From NCBI GenBank assembly GCA_024642185.1, contig JAHEBR010000022.1, forward strand, positions 1 to 17,859: 17,859 nt of DNA, in the 5' to 3' direction. A program made the translations under genes and the position numbers. Positions 6,148 through 12,863 of this stretch are shown piece by piece; the first letter of the stretch is position 1, and every line of letters starts with the position of its first letter. The DNA comes from Marivivens sp. Lineage in GTDB: Bacteria; Pseudomonadota; Alphaproteobacteria; Rhodobacterales; Rhodobacteraceae. Under the pieces are notes generated by a model, which was not told the DNA's origin, searched no databases, and saw only the letters and a program-made list of their open reading frames with translations.

Positions 6148-7745
6148 GACGAGACCTGTTCTCTCAAGATCGAGACCGTCAGCGAGATCATCAGATAGAT
6201 TCCCGAAAATATCAAAAGAGAGACGAGTGTGTTCTCAAATGCTCGAGGATATGTGGCTTCGTCAGGTGCGACAGGTTCAACACCCATCGACAGATATCTG
6301 ACCTGCCGGTCAGCCTCCTGCCGAGCCGACTCGCGCATGGCCAAGGCATTTTGGACCATTCCGATCTGGAACTGGTAGTTTTCTTCGGCAAGCCGCAGCT
6401 CAGTCGTCTTAGCCGCCAGAGTCGAGCCATCATTGTTTTTTTCGGTCAACTGTCCACGCAGATCTGCGATGAAGCTCTCTAGCCGGGCAATGTCCTGTTC
6501 GACGCCATTCACCCGCGCCTGATTGGGTTCGGCCACCGACTTCAAGGTTGCGAGCTCAAGCTCCTTTTGCTGTTTGTCTGTTTCGAGGCCACCAATTTGA
6601 CCCATTACGGCCGAGATCTCGCCCTGCGGATTCAGAACTTCGAGCTCGTTTTGAATGCGCAGAAGCTCCGCCAAGGACTCCTGGCGTCTTGCCTCGGCAT
6701 CTTGGTAGCTCTGCTCAGCGCTTGCATTCTGGTCCGCCCGCAACCGCGCAGTCAACTGATCGACCTGCTCTTCAGCATAGCCGACCAGTGCTTCGGAAAA
6801 GGCCTGGCTCTTGGACGGATCGGTGGCGATCACTTCCATCCGAACGATGCCTTCAGTAGGATCATAGGAAACCCGAACCCTCTTAGTGTAGGTCTTGAAT
6901 GCCTGTTCGTTCGTGGCGTCCACATCAAGGCGCTGGATCGGGTCAATTCTTGGGTCGCTGAAATGGGCTTTGAACCCGTGGTCGTTATCGAGCCTTATCA
7001 TCGCGGAGCGAGAAGCGAGATAGGATTGAACAGTAATACTATCCTGCTGAGTGGCCATCGAAGTGCCCTGGAAAAGGCCACCCAAGCCGCCGCCGGACGA
7101 ACCCCCCGAAGAGGCCTGTTGGATAATGAACTCGGCCTTGGTCGCATACATCGGTGTCGCGATCCGATAGTAGTAATAGCCGGTCAGAAGGGTCGGGAGC
7201 AGCACAAAGACCGCGAGGCGCATGAACAGAAGGACGAGCTTCTGACGCCGGCGCCGGGCGATATCTTTCTGGATCTTCATTATTTCGCGGGCGCGCTCTT
7301 CGGAGGAAAGCATAGCCTGACTATCTGCCTTGCTGAGAGGCGATGACTTGCTTGGAACCGTCTGGGGAAGAAGCGCCGGCCCGCTTTCGTTCTTTGCCCC
7401 TGAAATCACCAATTCCAAGACTCCGGCCCTATCGAAGGGGTCGATGTCGTGTTCGCGGAGACGGCGGACGGCATCATAGTCAGAGGTGACGGCCAGTCCA
7501 TGTTTCTGCGCAATCCGGCGCGCCATACGAAGTTGGCGACCGGTCAGGCCCTCTTGACGGATAGCATCGAGCACACTTTGGTTCGACGAGCCCTCGGTGG
7601 GTGCAACCGCGGTGCTTTCGCCATTGGACGCTTCGCTTTTCCCCGCTCCTGCATCATGCGTCGTGGTATCGGCGCTTGGATCAGCTGATCCAAGTGATCC
7701 ACCGCGGCGGATGCGGAATTTTCTAGCTCTGGGCTTGGTAGTCAT
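6144..7745 (-). CDS. kpsE: KpsE-like capsule polysaccharide export protein
   Basis: Protein of 533 residues, a polysaccharide co-polymerase/export protein of the KpsE/BexC/CtrB type. It would link the inner-membrane ABC transporter to the outer-membrane channel. ATG 7745 is chosen over the longer frame because it follows AGAGGCCAGG and overlaps the kpsT stop by only 23 bases. Layout: a long polar cytoplasmic N-terminus (about 1-168) with a folded-looking helical patch at 56-114; a first membrane segment at about 170-190; then YATKAEFIIQ, the start of the periplasmic domain; a Gly/Ser-rich loop at 211-224; coiled coil at about 330-440; and a last membrane segment at about 505-525. E. coli KpsE has about 380 residues, and the N-terminal extension accounts for the difference. 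Upstream is the ATPase gene, downstream kdsA. Confidence 0.88.
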   Translation of the reverse strand: MTTKPRARKFRIRRGGSLGSADPSADTTTHDAGAGKSEASNGESTAVAPTEGSSNQSVLDAIRQEGLTGRQLRMARRIAQKHGLAVTSDYDAVRRLREHDIDPFDRAGVLELVISGAKNESGPALLPQTVPSKSSPLSKADSQAMLSSEERAREIMKIQKDIARRRRQKLVLLFMRLAVFVLLPTLLTGYYYYRIATPMYATKAEFIIQQASSGGSSGGGLGGLFQGTSMATQQDSITVQSYLASRSAMIRLDNDHGFKAHFSDPRIDPIQRLDVDATNEQAFKTYTKRVRVSYDPTEGIVRMEVIATDPSKSQAFSEALVGYAEEQVDQLTARLRADQNASAEQSYQDAEARRQESLAELLRIQNELEVLNPQGEISAVMGQIGGLETDKQQKELELATLKSVAEPNQARVNGVEQDIARLESFIADLRGQLTEKNNDGSTLAAKTTELRLAEENYQFQIGMVQNALAMRESARQEADRQVRYLSMGVEPVAPDEATYPRAFENTLVSLLIFSGIYLMISLTVSILREQVSS

Positions 7746-8382
7746 ACAGTTGCCTGGCCTCTTCCAGAGTATCAAACATATAAAGTTGTCCGTTGCGAAG
7801 CACTGCTGCCGATTTCGCGTATTTTTCCAAGGTTTCGGCCTGATGTGAAACAATGACAATCGATGTCTTGGCGAGCCGTTCTTGGAGGAGCGTTCCGGCC
7901 TTGCGGTTAAACTCGGCGTCCGTGTTCGTGGGCATACCTTCGTCAATCAGGTACATATCGAAATCAAGTGCGAGAAGCAGCGCGAAAGAAAGCCGCCCCC
8001 TCATCCCGCTTGAGTATGTGCCAACAGGCATATCCCAATATTCGTCGATATCACAAAGCCAGCGGCAGAAGGCTTCGACGTAGTCTGGATCAAGGCTGTA
8101 GAGCCGGGCAATATAGCGGCTATTCTCCCGGCCGGAATGTTTGGAAATTAACCCGCCCATAAAGCCAAGTGGAAATGAAATGCGGCCGGCCCGTATGATT
8201 TCGCCCTCATCGGGTTTCTCGAGACCAGCCATCATTTTGACAAGAGTGGTCTTGCCTGTGCCGTTTGGCGCGAGAATGCCGAGCGATTGGCCGAGTTCGA
8301 CGCGAAAAGACGCCCGGTCAAGGATGACCTTCCGCTGGACCCCGGTCCAGAAGGATTTGCTCACATTCCTGAATTCGAGCAT
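7723..8382 (-). CDS. kpsT: KpsT-like capsule ABC transporter ATPase
   Basis: ATP-binding subunit of 219 residues that would power export of a lipid-linked capsular polysaccharide across the inner membrane. Walker A is APNGTGKT (38-45), with Ala in place of the first Gly. The signature is the degenerate SSGMR (124-128) typical of the KpsT/Wzt group, Walker B is MYLIDE (143-148) and the H-loop is His180. The start is ATG 8382, with only a weak upstream G-rich stretch. The stop TAG lies inside the next gene, so the two are likely translated together. The expected permease KpsM is not adjacent: upstream lies nhaA. The protein may pair with a permease encoded elsewhere. Confidence 0.9.
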   Translation of the reverse strand: MLEFRNVSKSFWTGVQRKVILDRASFRVELGQSLGILAPNGTGKTTLVKMMAGLEKPDEGEIIRAGRISFPLGFMGGLISKHSGRENSRYIARLYSLDPDYVEAFCRWLCDIDEYWDMPVGTYSSGMRGRLSFALLLALDFDMYLIDEGMPTNTDAEFNRKAGTLLQERLAKTSIVIVSHQAETLEKYAKSAAVLRNGQLYMFDTLEEARQLYDYQAQS

Positions 8383-8542
8383 CTGCCAACCAACGCGCCC
8401 ACTGCTCGGGCATTATCTGTTTTAGTGCCGGGCAGTTAGCCACCGCAGCATCGCTTTGCGGCATTATGTGGTAAAGAGAGTACGAAATACATAGAATTTT
8501 GCAGCCCTGTCGGGCTTGGCCGGGATTAGAACCTGGAGGGCG
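8383..8542 (-). promoter_or_regulatory. Upstream region of the capsule operon
   Basis: The 160 bases between nhaA and the kpsT-like gene should hold the promoter of the capsule operon. On the minus strand ATAATGCC occurs twice, at 8409-8416 and 8460-8467, 51 bases apart. Each copy looks like the 3' part of a -10 box (GATAAT, CATAAT), but no convincing -35 partner is found for either. A small hairpin AGCCC-TGTC-GGGCT (8503-8516) follows the nhaA stop without a T tract. Promoter position remains uncertain. Confidence 0.35.
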
Positions 8543-9808
8543 CTATCCGTCCTGTTTGACCACCCCAGTCACCTTGCCGGCGATGACCGAAATGATTGCG
8601 GCGCCAAAGCTGAGCAAGGCGCCCATCTTTGCGGCATCCTGAACTGGGCCGCTTGGGAAGGCGACCGAGGCGACAAAGAGCGCAACCGTAAAGCCGATCG
8701 CCGCAACGCATCCGACGACGAATAGATCGATCGTCCGCATCCCCTTGGGCAGGCCAAGTTTAAGGATGTGAGCTGCAAACCAGCCAAAGAGGAGGACGCC
8801 CGCCGGCTTGCCGATCAAAAGGCCCGCAAGGACAAGCCATGTCGGTTCGGAGATCGCCGAAAACTCGACCCCGGCATTGAGGAGGCCGAAGAAGAACAGA
8901 ACGATCTCGACGGGATGCTTCAGGATATGTTCGATGTGGTTCAGAAGATCGGTCAGGTATTGTTCGGCCTCCGAGAAGATGCCGAAGGCGCGATCAGCGT
9001 GCGGGATGGTCACGACGATCGGCAGAAGGCCAAGCGCGGGGTGAATGCCGCTCTCCTGAAAAGCATACCAGCTGACGGCGGCGGCGATGGCATAGGGCCA
9101 GAAGCCCAGCGTATTGCGCATCCAGGTCGAATTAGGGCGGGCTTCCATGCCGCGATCCAGATACCGCGGCAGCCAGTTTGCAAGAAGGAACACCGACAGA
9201 GCGGCCCCAAGCGAAACCAGGAGCCAAAGCGGGGCGAGGGCGCCTGAAGGATAGAAAATAGCAAGGATGATAAGGCCACCGGCGTCGTCGGCGATGGCGA
9301 GCAGAAGGAGGAAACGTACAGCGGGGTGGCCCGCACCGAATACGAGGCGCCCGACCAAGTAGGAAAAGGCGATATCGGTCGCTGTCGGGATCGCCCAGCC
9401 GCGCGCGACGGCATCGTAGACATCCGACCCGAGGAAAGCGGCTAGTCCAAGGTAGACAGCGATCGGACCGATCATGCCGCCAAGCGTGGCGACGAGCGGC
9501 GTGGCCGCTTTCTTGCCGCGCAGCGAGCCGTTCTTGAGGATAATCGCTTCCCAGACCTCCTTTGCCGCGATGGCAAAGAAGAACGCCATGAGCACATCGT
9601 TGATGAGATAGTGCAGGGTCAACGTCCGGTATTCGACTAGGCCATCGGGCCCGTAATGGGGGTGACCGATGAAGGAGTGATCGAGCAGGGGATACTCGAC
9701 GAAATGGTGGTAGCTATCAGGGCTGACATTTGCCCATATCAACGCAATCGCCGCTCCGAGGATCAAAAGCAGCGAGTAGTTCGCCAGAAAGTTCCAGACG
9801 CGATACAT
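8543..9808 (-). CDS. nhaA: Na+/H+ antiporter NhaA
   Basis: Inner-membrane antiporter of 421 residues that exchanges cytoplasmic Na+ or Li+ for external protons and supports pH and salt homeostasis. Diagnostic residues are the TATDIAF stretch with Asp145 and the ADDAGG pair Asp174-Asp175, equivalent to E. coli Asp133 and Asp163/164. KHPVEIVLFFFGLLNAGVEF is also typical. About twelve membrane helices are visible. The first periplasmic region is long (about residues 28-62), as in alphaproteobacterial members. ATG 9808 is chosen because GAGGAGA precedes it and the membrane N-terminus starts right after; the longer frame to 9865 would run through an inverted repeat in the leader. A stand-alone gene, divergent from the SseB gene. 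Confidence 0.96.
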   Translation of the reverse strand: MYRVWNFLANYSLLLILGAAIALIWANVSPDSYHHFVEYPLLDHSFIGHPHYGPDGLVEYRTLTLHYLINDVLMAFFFAIAAKEVWEAIILKNGSLRGKKAATPLVATLGGMIGPIAVYLGLAAFLGSDVYDAVARGWAIPTATDIAFSYLVGRLVFGAGHPAVRFLLLLAIADDAGGLIILAIFYPSGALAPLWLLVSLGAALSVFLLANWLPRYLDRGMEARPNSTWMRNTLGFWPYAIAAAVSWYAFQESGIHPALGLLPIVVTIPHADRAFGIFSEAEQYLTDLLNHIEHILKHPVEIVLFFFGLLNAGVEFSAISEPTWLVLAGLLIGKPAGVLLFGWFAAHILKLGLPKGMRTIDLFVVGCVAAIGFTVALFVASVAFPSGPVQDAAKMGALLSFGAAIISVIAGKVTGVVKQDG

Positions 9809-9830
9809 TGATAGTGTCTCCTCTCCCGTT

Positions 9831-9873
9831 GGGTCGCGGTTAGCGCAAAGCCGCCCCCTGTGCAACGCGACCC
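9831..9873 (-). promoter_or_regulatory. Inverted repeat in the nhaA leader
   Basis: GGGTCGCG (9831-9838) and CGCGACCC (9866-9873) form a perfect 8-bp inverted repeat 22 bases upstream of the nhaA ATG, close to its ribosome-binding site. A second, mutually exclusive pairing exists between GCGG (9836-9839) and CCGC (9851-9854). In an mRNA starting upstream of 9873 this leader could switch between two stems. It could also be an operator for a dimeric regulator. No evidence decides between these. Confidence 0.4.
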
Positions 9874-9988
9874 TAGGTCAAATTTTGGCGAGAAGCCGCG
9901 AAAGGCGGCGTTCTGGCGCATCGGTCGCAGGTTTTCGGATTGAATAGGCAGTTCGCCAAGACCATACGAGCAAGGGGAGGAGCCTGAA

Positions 9989-10777
9989 ATGACCGAAACC
10001 GAACTCGACCGCGCCTACGCTGCGATGGCCGCACAGCCGGCCGACGACAGGCTCAGGCTTCAGTTCTTCGAGCGTCTGGCCGACTGCGAGCTTTACCTGC
10101 TTTTGTCTGAAGAGGCCGACGGAGACAGCATCACGCCGGAGCTCTTCAATGTGCAGGGGCAGCAGTACGTCCTCGTCTTCGATACCGCGGATCGGCTGGC
10201 CGAATTCGTAGGCAACATCGCGCCCTTCGCCGCAACCTCGGGGCGCGGCCTCTGTGCGCTTCTTGAAGGGCAGGGTGCGGGACTTGCGCTTAATCCCGAT
10301 GTGGCGCCCTCCGCCATGCTGATCCCCGCCGATGCGGTTGATTGGCTGGCGCGGACACTGGCGGAAGGGCCGGAAGAAACTTCGGCTCAGATCAGTGAGG
10401 TCGGAGCACCGCAGGATGTTCCGCAAGATCTTCTCCTCGGCCTTGACCGCAAACTTGCAACCGCTGGCGGCCTTGCGCGGGCGGCGTATCTCGTATCCGT
10501 GTCCTACGAAGACGGCGGCCGCGGGCATATGCTGGCATTTCTCGATGCCATCGAAGCAGCTCAGCCCGCGCTTGCCTCGGCGGTCAGCGAAGCGCTGACC
10601 TTTTCGGGGATCGAGGCCGGAGCGCTTGATGTGAGTTTCATCCGCGCTCAGGATCCGATTGCGGCGTCGCTGGCCAAATGGGGATTGCGTTTTGATTTGC
10701 CCGAGCCGGCCCGCATCGAGGCAAACGCCGCGCAGGCGCCGGGGATGGATCCCGACAGCCCGCCAAAGCTGCGCTAG
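9989..10777 (+). CDS. SseB-domain protein
   Basis: Cytoplasmic protein of 262 residues with an SseB-type N-terminal domain. Residues about 3-125 follow the family pattern: LDRAYAAM, RLQFFERLADCELYLLL, then YVLVFDTADRLAEF and LIPADAVDWL. The second half (about 145-245) resembles the C-terminal SseB-like domain, with a predicted alpha/beta character and LVSVSYEDGGRGHMLAFLDA. ATG 9989 is preceded by GGGGAGGAG. E. coli SseB is linked to serine sensitivity, but the biochemical role of the family is not established. The gene is divergent from nhaA and convergent with the ghrA-like gene; the two stop codons share the palindrome CTAG (10774-10777). I see no terminator between them. Confidence 0.82.
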   Translation: MTETELDRAYAAMAAQPADDRLRLQFFERLADCELYLLLSEEADGDSITPELFNVQGQQYVLVFDTADRLAEFVGNIAPFAATSGRGLCALLEGQGAGLALNPDVAPSAMLIPADAVDWLARTLAEGPEETSAQISEVGAPQDVPQDLLLGLDRKLATAGGLARAAYLVSVSYEDGGRGHMLAFLDAIEAAQPALASAVSEALTFSGIEAGALDVSFIRAQDPIAASLAKWGLRFDLPEPARIEANAAQAPGMDPDSPPKLR

Positions 10778-11706
10778 TAGCCTCGTTTGCGGTCAACAAG
10801 ATAGAGAAGCGGTTCGCCGGCTTCCGAACGGCGCATATTCTCTGCGATGACGTCGCAGGCCGAATCCGGGCGTGTGAAGGCCGCGATATGCGGGGTTACT
10901 GTGACCTTGGGATTGGACCAGTAGGGGTGATCCTTCGGCAAGGGTTCGGTTCGGAACACATCCAGCGTTGCCCCGCCGATCTGGCCGGTCTCGATCGCCG
11001 CCAACAGTGCCGTATCGTCAATGAGAGTGCCTCGGCCCGGATTGACGATGAAGGCACCTTTCGCTGGCAGGGCGAGGGTGTTGGCGTTGAGGATATTCTC
11101 GGTTCCGGCGGTGGCGGGAAGTAGAAGCACGATCCCGCGGGTGCCCTTGAGCGCGGCGGCAAGTCCCTCGTCACCATGATAACAGACGATCCCGTCGACT
11201 TCGCGTTTGGTGCGTGACCAGCCGCGCACCGGAAACCCGAGCGAAGACAAGGCTAGTCCCGCAAAGCGCCCAAGCTCGCCGAGGCCTAGCACGGTGATCG
11301 GGCTGTCTTGCGCCACGGGGGGCATTTCGCCGTGCCGCCAGACCCCATCCTGCCCGCGCAGGTAGCGATCCATCCCGAGGTGGTGCCGCAGAACCTGCGC
11401 CACGACATATTCCATCATTCCCTGCGCCATCGACGGATCGACCATCCGGGCGAGCGGCTGGGTCAGGCTCTGGTTACCGACGATCCGTTCGACACCGGCC
11501 CAGAGGCTCAGAACCGCTTTGCAGTTCACATAGGGCGAGAAATCCTGAAGCGGACCGCTTGGGGCGTAGACCATGTAGCTCACCTCTTGGGCCGCATGGC
11601 TGCGGCTCAGATCGACCTCGAGCCCCACTTTCTCGAAAGCGGCATTCAGTGCGGCTTTATAGGTGCGCCAGTCGGCATCTGAGGCGGCGAAAAGGGCTTT
11701 GATCAT
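10774..11706 (-). CDS. ghrA: D-2-hydroxyacid dehydrogenase, GhrA-like glyoxylate/hydroxypyruvate reductase
   Basis: NAD(P)-dependent cytoplasmic dehydrogenase of 310 residues, probably reducing glyoxylate or hydroxypyruvate. The nucleotide-binding motif GLGELG is at residues 141-146. Catalytic residues fit the family: Arg225 in NPGRGTLID, Glu254 in FRTEPLP and His273 in TPHIAAFTRP. The VLSLWAGVERI segment (65-75) and the overall length match the GhrA subgroup. ATG 11706 is chosen, 7 bases after the rodA stop; earlier starts (11733, 11799) would lie inside rodA and extend beyond the family N-terminus. The ribosome-binding site is weak, so translation may depend on rodA. It is the last gene of the mre operon. 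Its substrate and any link to cell-wall synthesis are not shown by sequence. Confidence 0.9.
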   Translation of the reverse strand: MIKALFAASDADWRTYKAALNAAFEKVGLEVDLSRSHAAQEVSYMVYAPSGPLQDFSPYVNCKAVLSLWAGVERIVGNQSLTQPLARMVDPSMAQGMMEYVVAQVLRHHLGMDRYLRGQDGVWRHGEMPPVAQDSPITVLGLGELGRFAGLALSSLGFPVRGWSRTKREVDGIVCYHGDEGLAAALKGTRGIVLLLPATAGTENILNANTLALPAKGAFIVNPGRGTLIDDTALLAAIETGQIGGATLDVFRTEPLPKDHPYWSNPKVTVTPHIAAFTRPDSACDVIAENMRRSEAGEPLLYLVDRKRGY

Positions 11707-11713
11707 GGCGGGC

Positions 11714-12853
11714 CTATCTGGGGCGGTGAACATGGGCACTTTGCACGAGGCCAAAGGCGCCAAGCAAGACGAGCATGGCCGAGCCGCCATAGCTGACAAG
11801 CGGCAGCGGCACTCCGACGACCGGCAGGAGACCCATCACCATCGCCATGTTGACGGCGAAGAAGAGGAAGAAGGTCATGGCGATGCCGAGCGTCAGAAGG
11901 CTTGAAAACCGGTCGCGGCTTTGCAGCGCGGAGATTATGCAAAAGACGATGATGAGCGCATAGAGCAGCAAGAGAGCCGAGGCGCCGATATAGCCGAACT
12001 CTTCGGCCAGCGTGGTAAAGATGAAATCGGTGTGCTTTTCGGGAAGGAAATTCAGGCGGGTCTGGGTTCCTTGCATGAACCCCTTGCCCGTCCAGCCGCC
12101 CGAGCCAAGCGCGATTTTGGCTTGTGTGATGTGATAGCCTGCTCCGAGAGGATCGTTCGAGGGATCGAGGAAGGTATCGATCCGCCGGTACTGATAGTCT
12201 TTCAAAAGCTGCCAGCTTGTTCCCCGGCTTTGAAGAACAGCGACAACCGCGCCGATCCCAGCGAGGATCACGCTGGCGAAATAGGCCCAGTGAACGCCAG
12301 CCGCGAACATGACTGCGCCGCCGCCAGCAAGGAGCAGGATCGCGGTGCCGAGGTCGGGTTGTTTGAGGACAAGAAGGGTCGGCAATGAAATCAGAAGAAC
12401 TGGTAAGATTACCCAAAGCGGGCGCGATGTTCGGCTGGGGGCCAGCCAATCATAATAGGCGGCCAGGACCATTACCGAAGCGATCTTCATCAGCTCCGAG
12501 GGCTGAAGTCGCATGAAACCCAGGTCGATCCAGCGCTGCGCGCCCATGCCGACCGCGCCGAAGAACTCGACATAAAGAAGAAGGACAAGCGAGACAGCGT
12601 AGGCCATCGCCGACATATTTCGCCAGAACCAGATCGGGACCATCGCGATCACGAACATCGCCGCCATGCCAACACCAAAGCGTTTGACCTGCGGCTCCAT
12701 CCAAGGAGTGGCCGATCCGCCGGCGACGGAATAGAGCATCAAGAAGCCAAATCCAGCGACCGCAGACAGCAAAAGGATCAGCGGCCAATTCAGATAGAGC
12801 GGCTTGCGAAGGCCAGTCGGAACGTATTTGGCGTTATACTCTAGGTAACTCAT
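11714..12853 (-). CDS. rodA: Peptidoglycan glycosyltransferase RodA
   Basis: SEDS-family inner-membrane protein of 379 residues that polymerises lipid II glycan strands during lateral wall growth, together with PBP2. Landmarks in order: GAQRWIDLGFMRLQPSELMK in the first half, KQPDLGTAI, LPEKHTDFIFTTLAEEFG (the long loop of the family) and VVGVPLPLVSYGGSAML near the C-terminus. About ten membrane segments are visible. ATG 12853 lies 10 bases after the mrdA stop and is preceded by GAGGGGGG. The length is typical. Partners MreBCD and PBP2 are all encoded directly upstream. Confidence 0.97.
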   Translation of the reverse strand: MSYLEYNAKYVPTGLRKPLYLNWPLILLLSAVAGFGFLMLYSVAGGSATPWMEPQVKRFGVGMAAMFVIAMVPIWFWRNMSAMAYAVSLVLLLYVEFFGAVGMGAQRWIDLGFMRLQPSELMKIASVMVLAAYYDWLAPSRTSRPLWVILPVLLISLPTLLVLKQPDLGTAILLLAGGGAVMFAAGVHWAYFASVILAGIGAVVAVLQSRGTSWQLLKDYQYRRIDTFLDPSNDPLGAGYHITQAKIALGSGGWTGKGFMQGTQTRLNFLPEKHTDFIFTTLAEEFGYIGASALLLLYALIIVFCIISALQSRDRFSSLLTLGIAMTFFLFFAVNMAMVMGLLPVVGVPLPLVSYGGSAMLVLLGAFGLVQSAHVHRPR

Positions 12854-12863
12854 GCCGCCCCCC

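Noticed and set aside
5542..6198. Plus-strand frame of 218 codons opposite kdsA
   Set aside because: Antisense shadow of kdsA, which has all family motifs at full length.
7746..7946. Earlier start for the kpsE-like gene adding 67 residues
   Set aside because: The extension is the antisense-frame reading of the kpsT-like gene and looks like random sequence. ATG 7745 has a ribosome-binding site.
8503..8516. Hairpin AGCCC-TGTC-GGGCT after nhaA as a terminator
   Set aside because: The stem is only 5 bp and the bases after it on the minus strand are GCAAAATTCT, with no T tract.
9809..9865. Earlier nhaA start giving 19 extra residues
   Set aside because: The extra residues are polar and come from the leader inverted repeat. 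ATG 9808 has a strong ribosome-binding site and starts right before the first helix.
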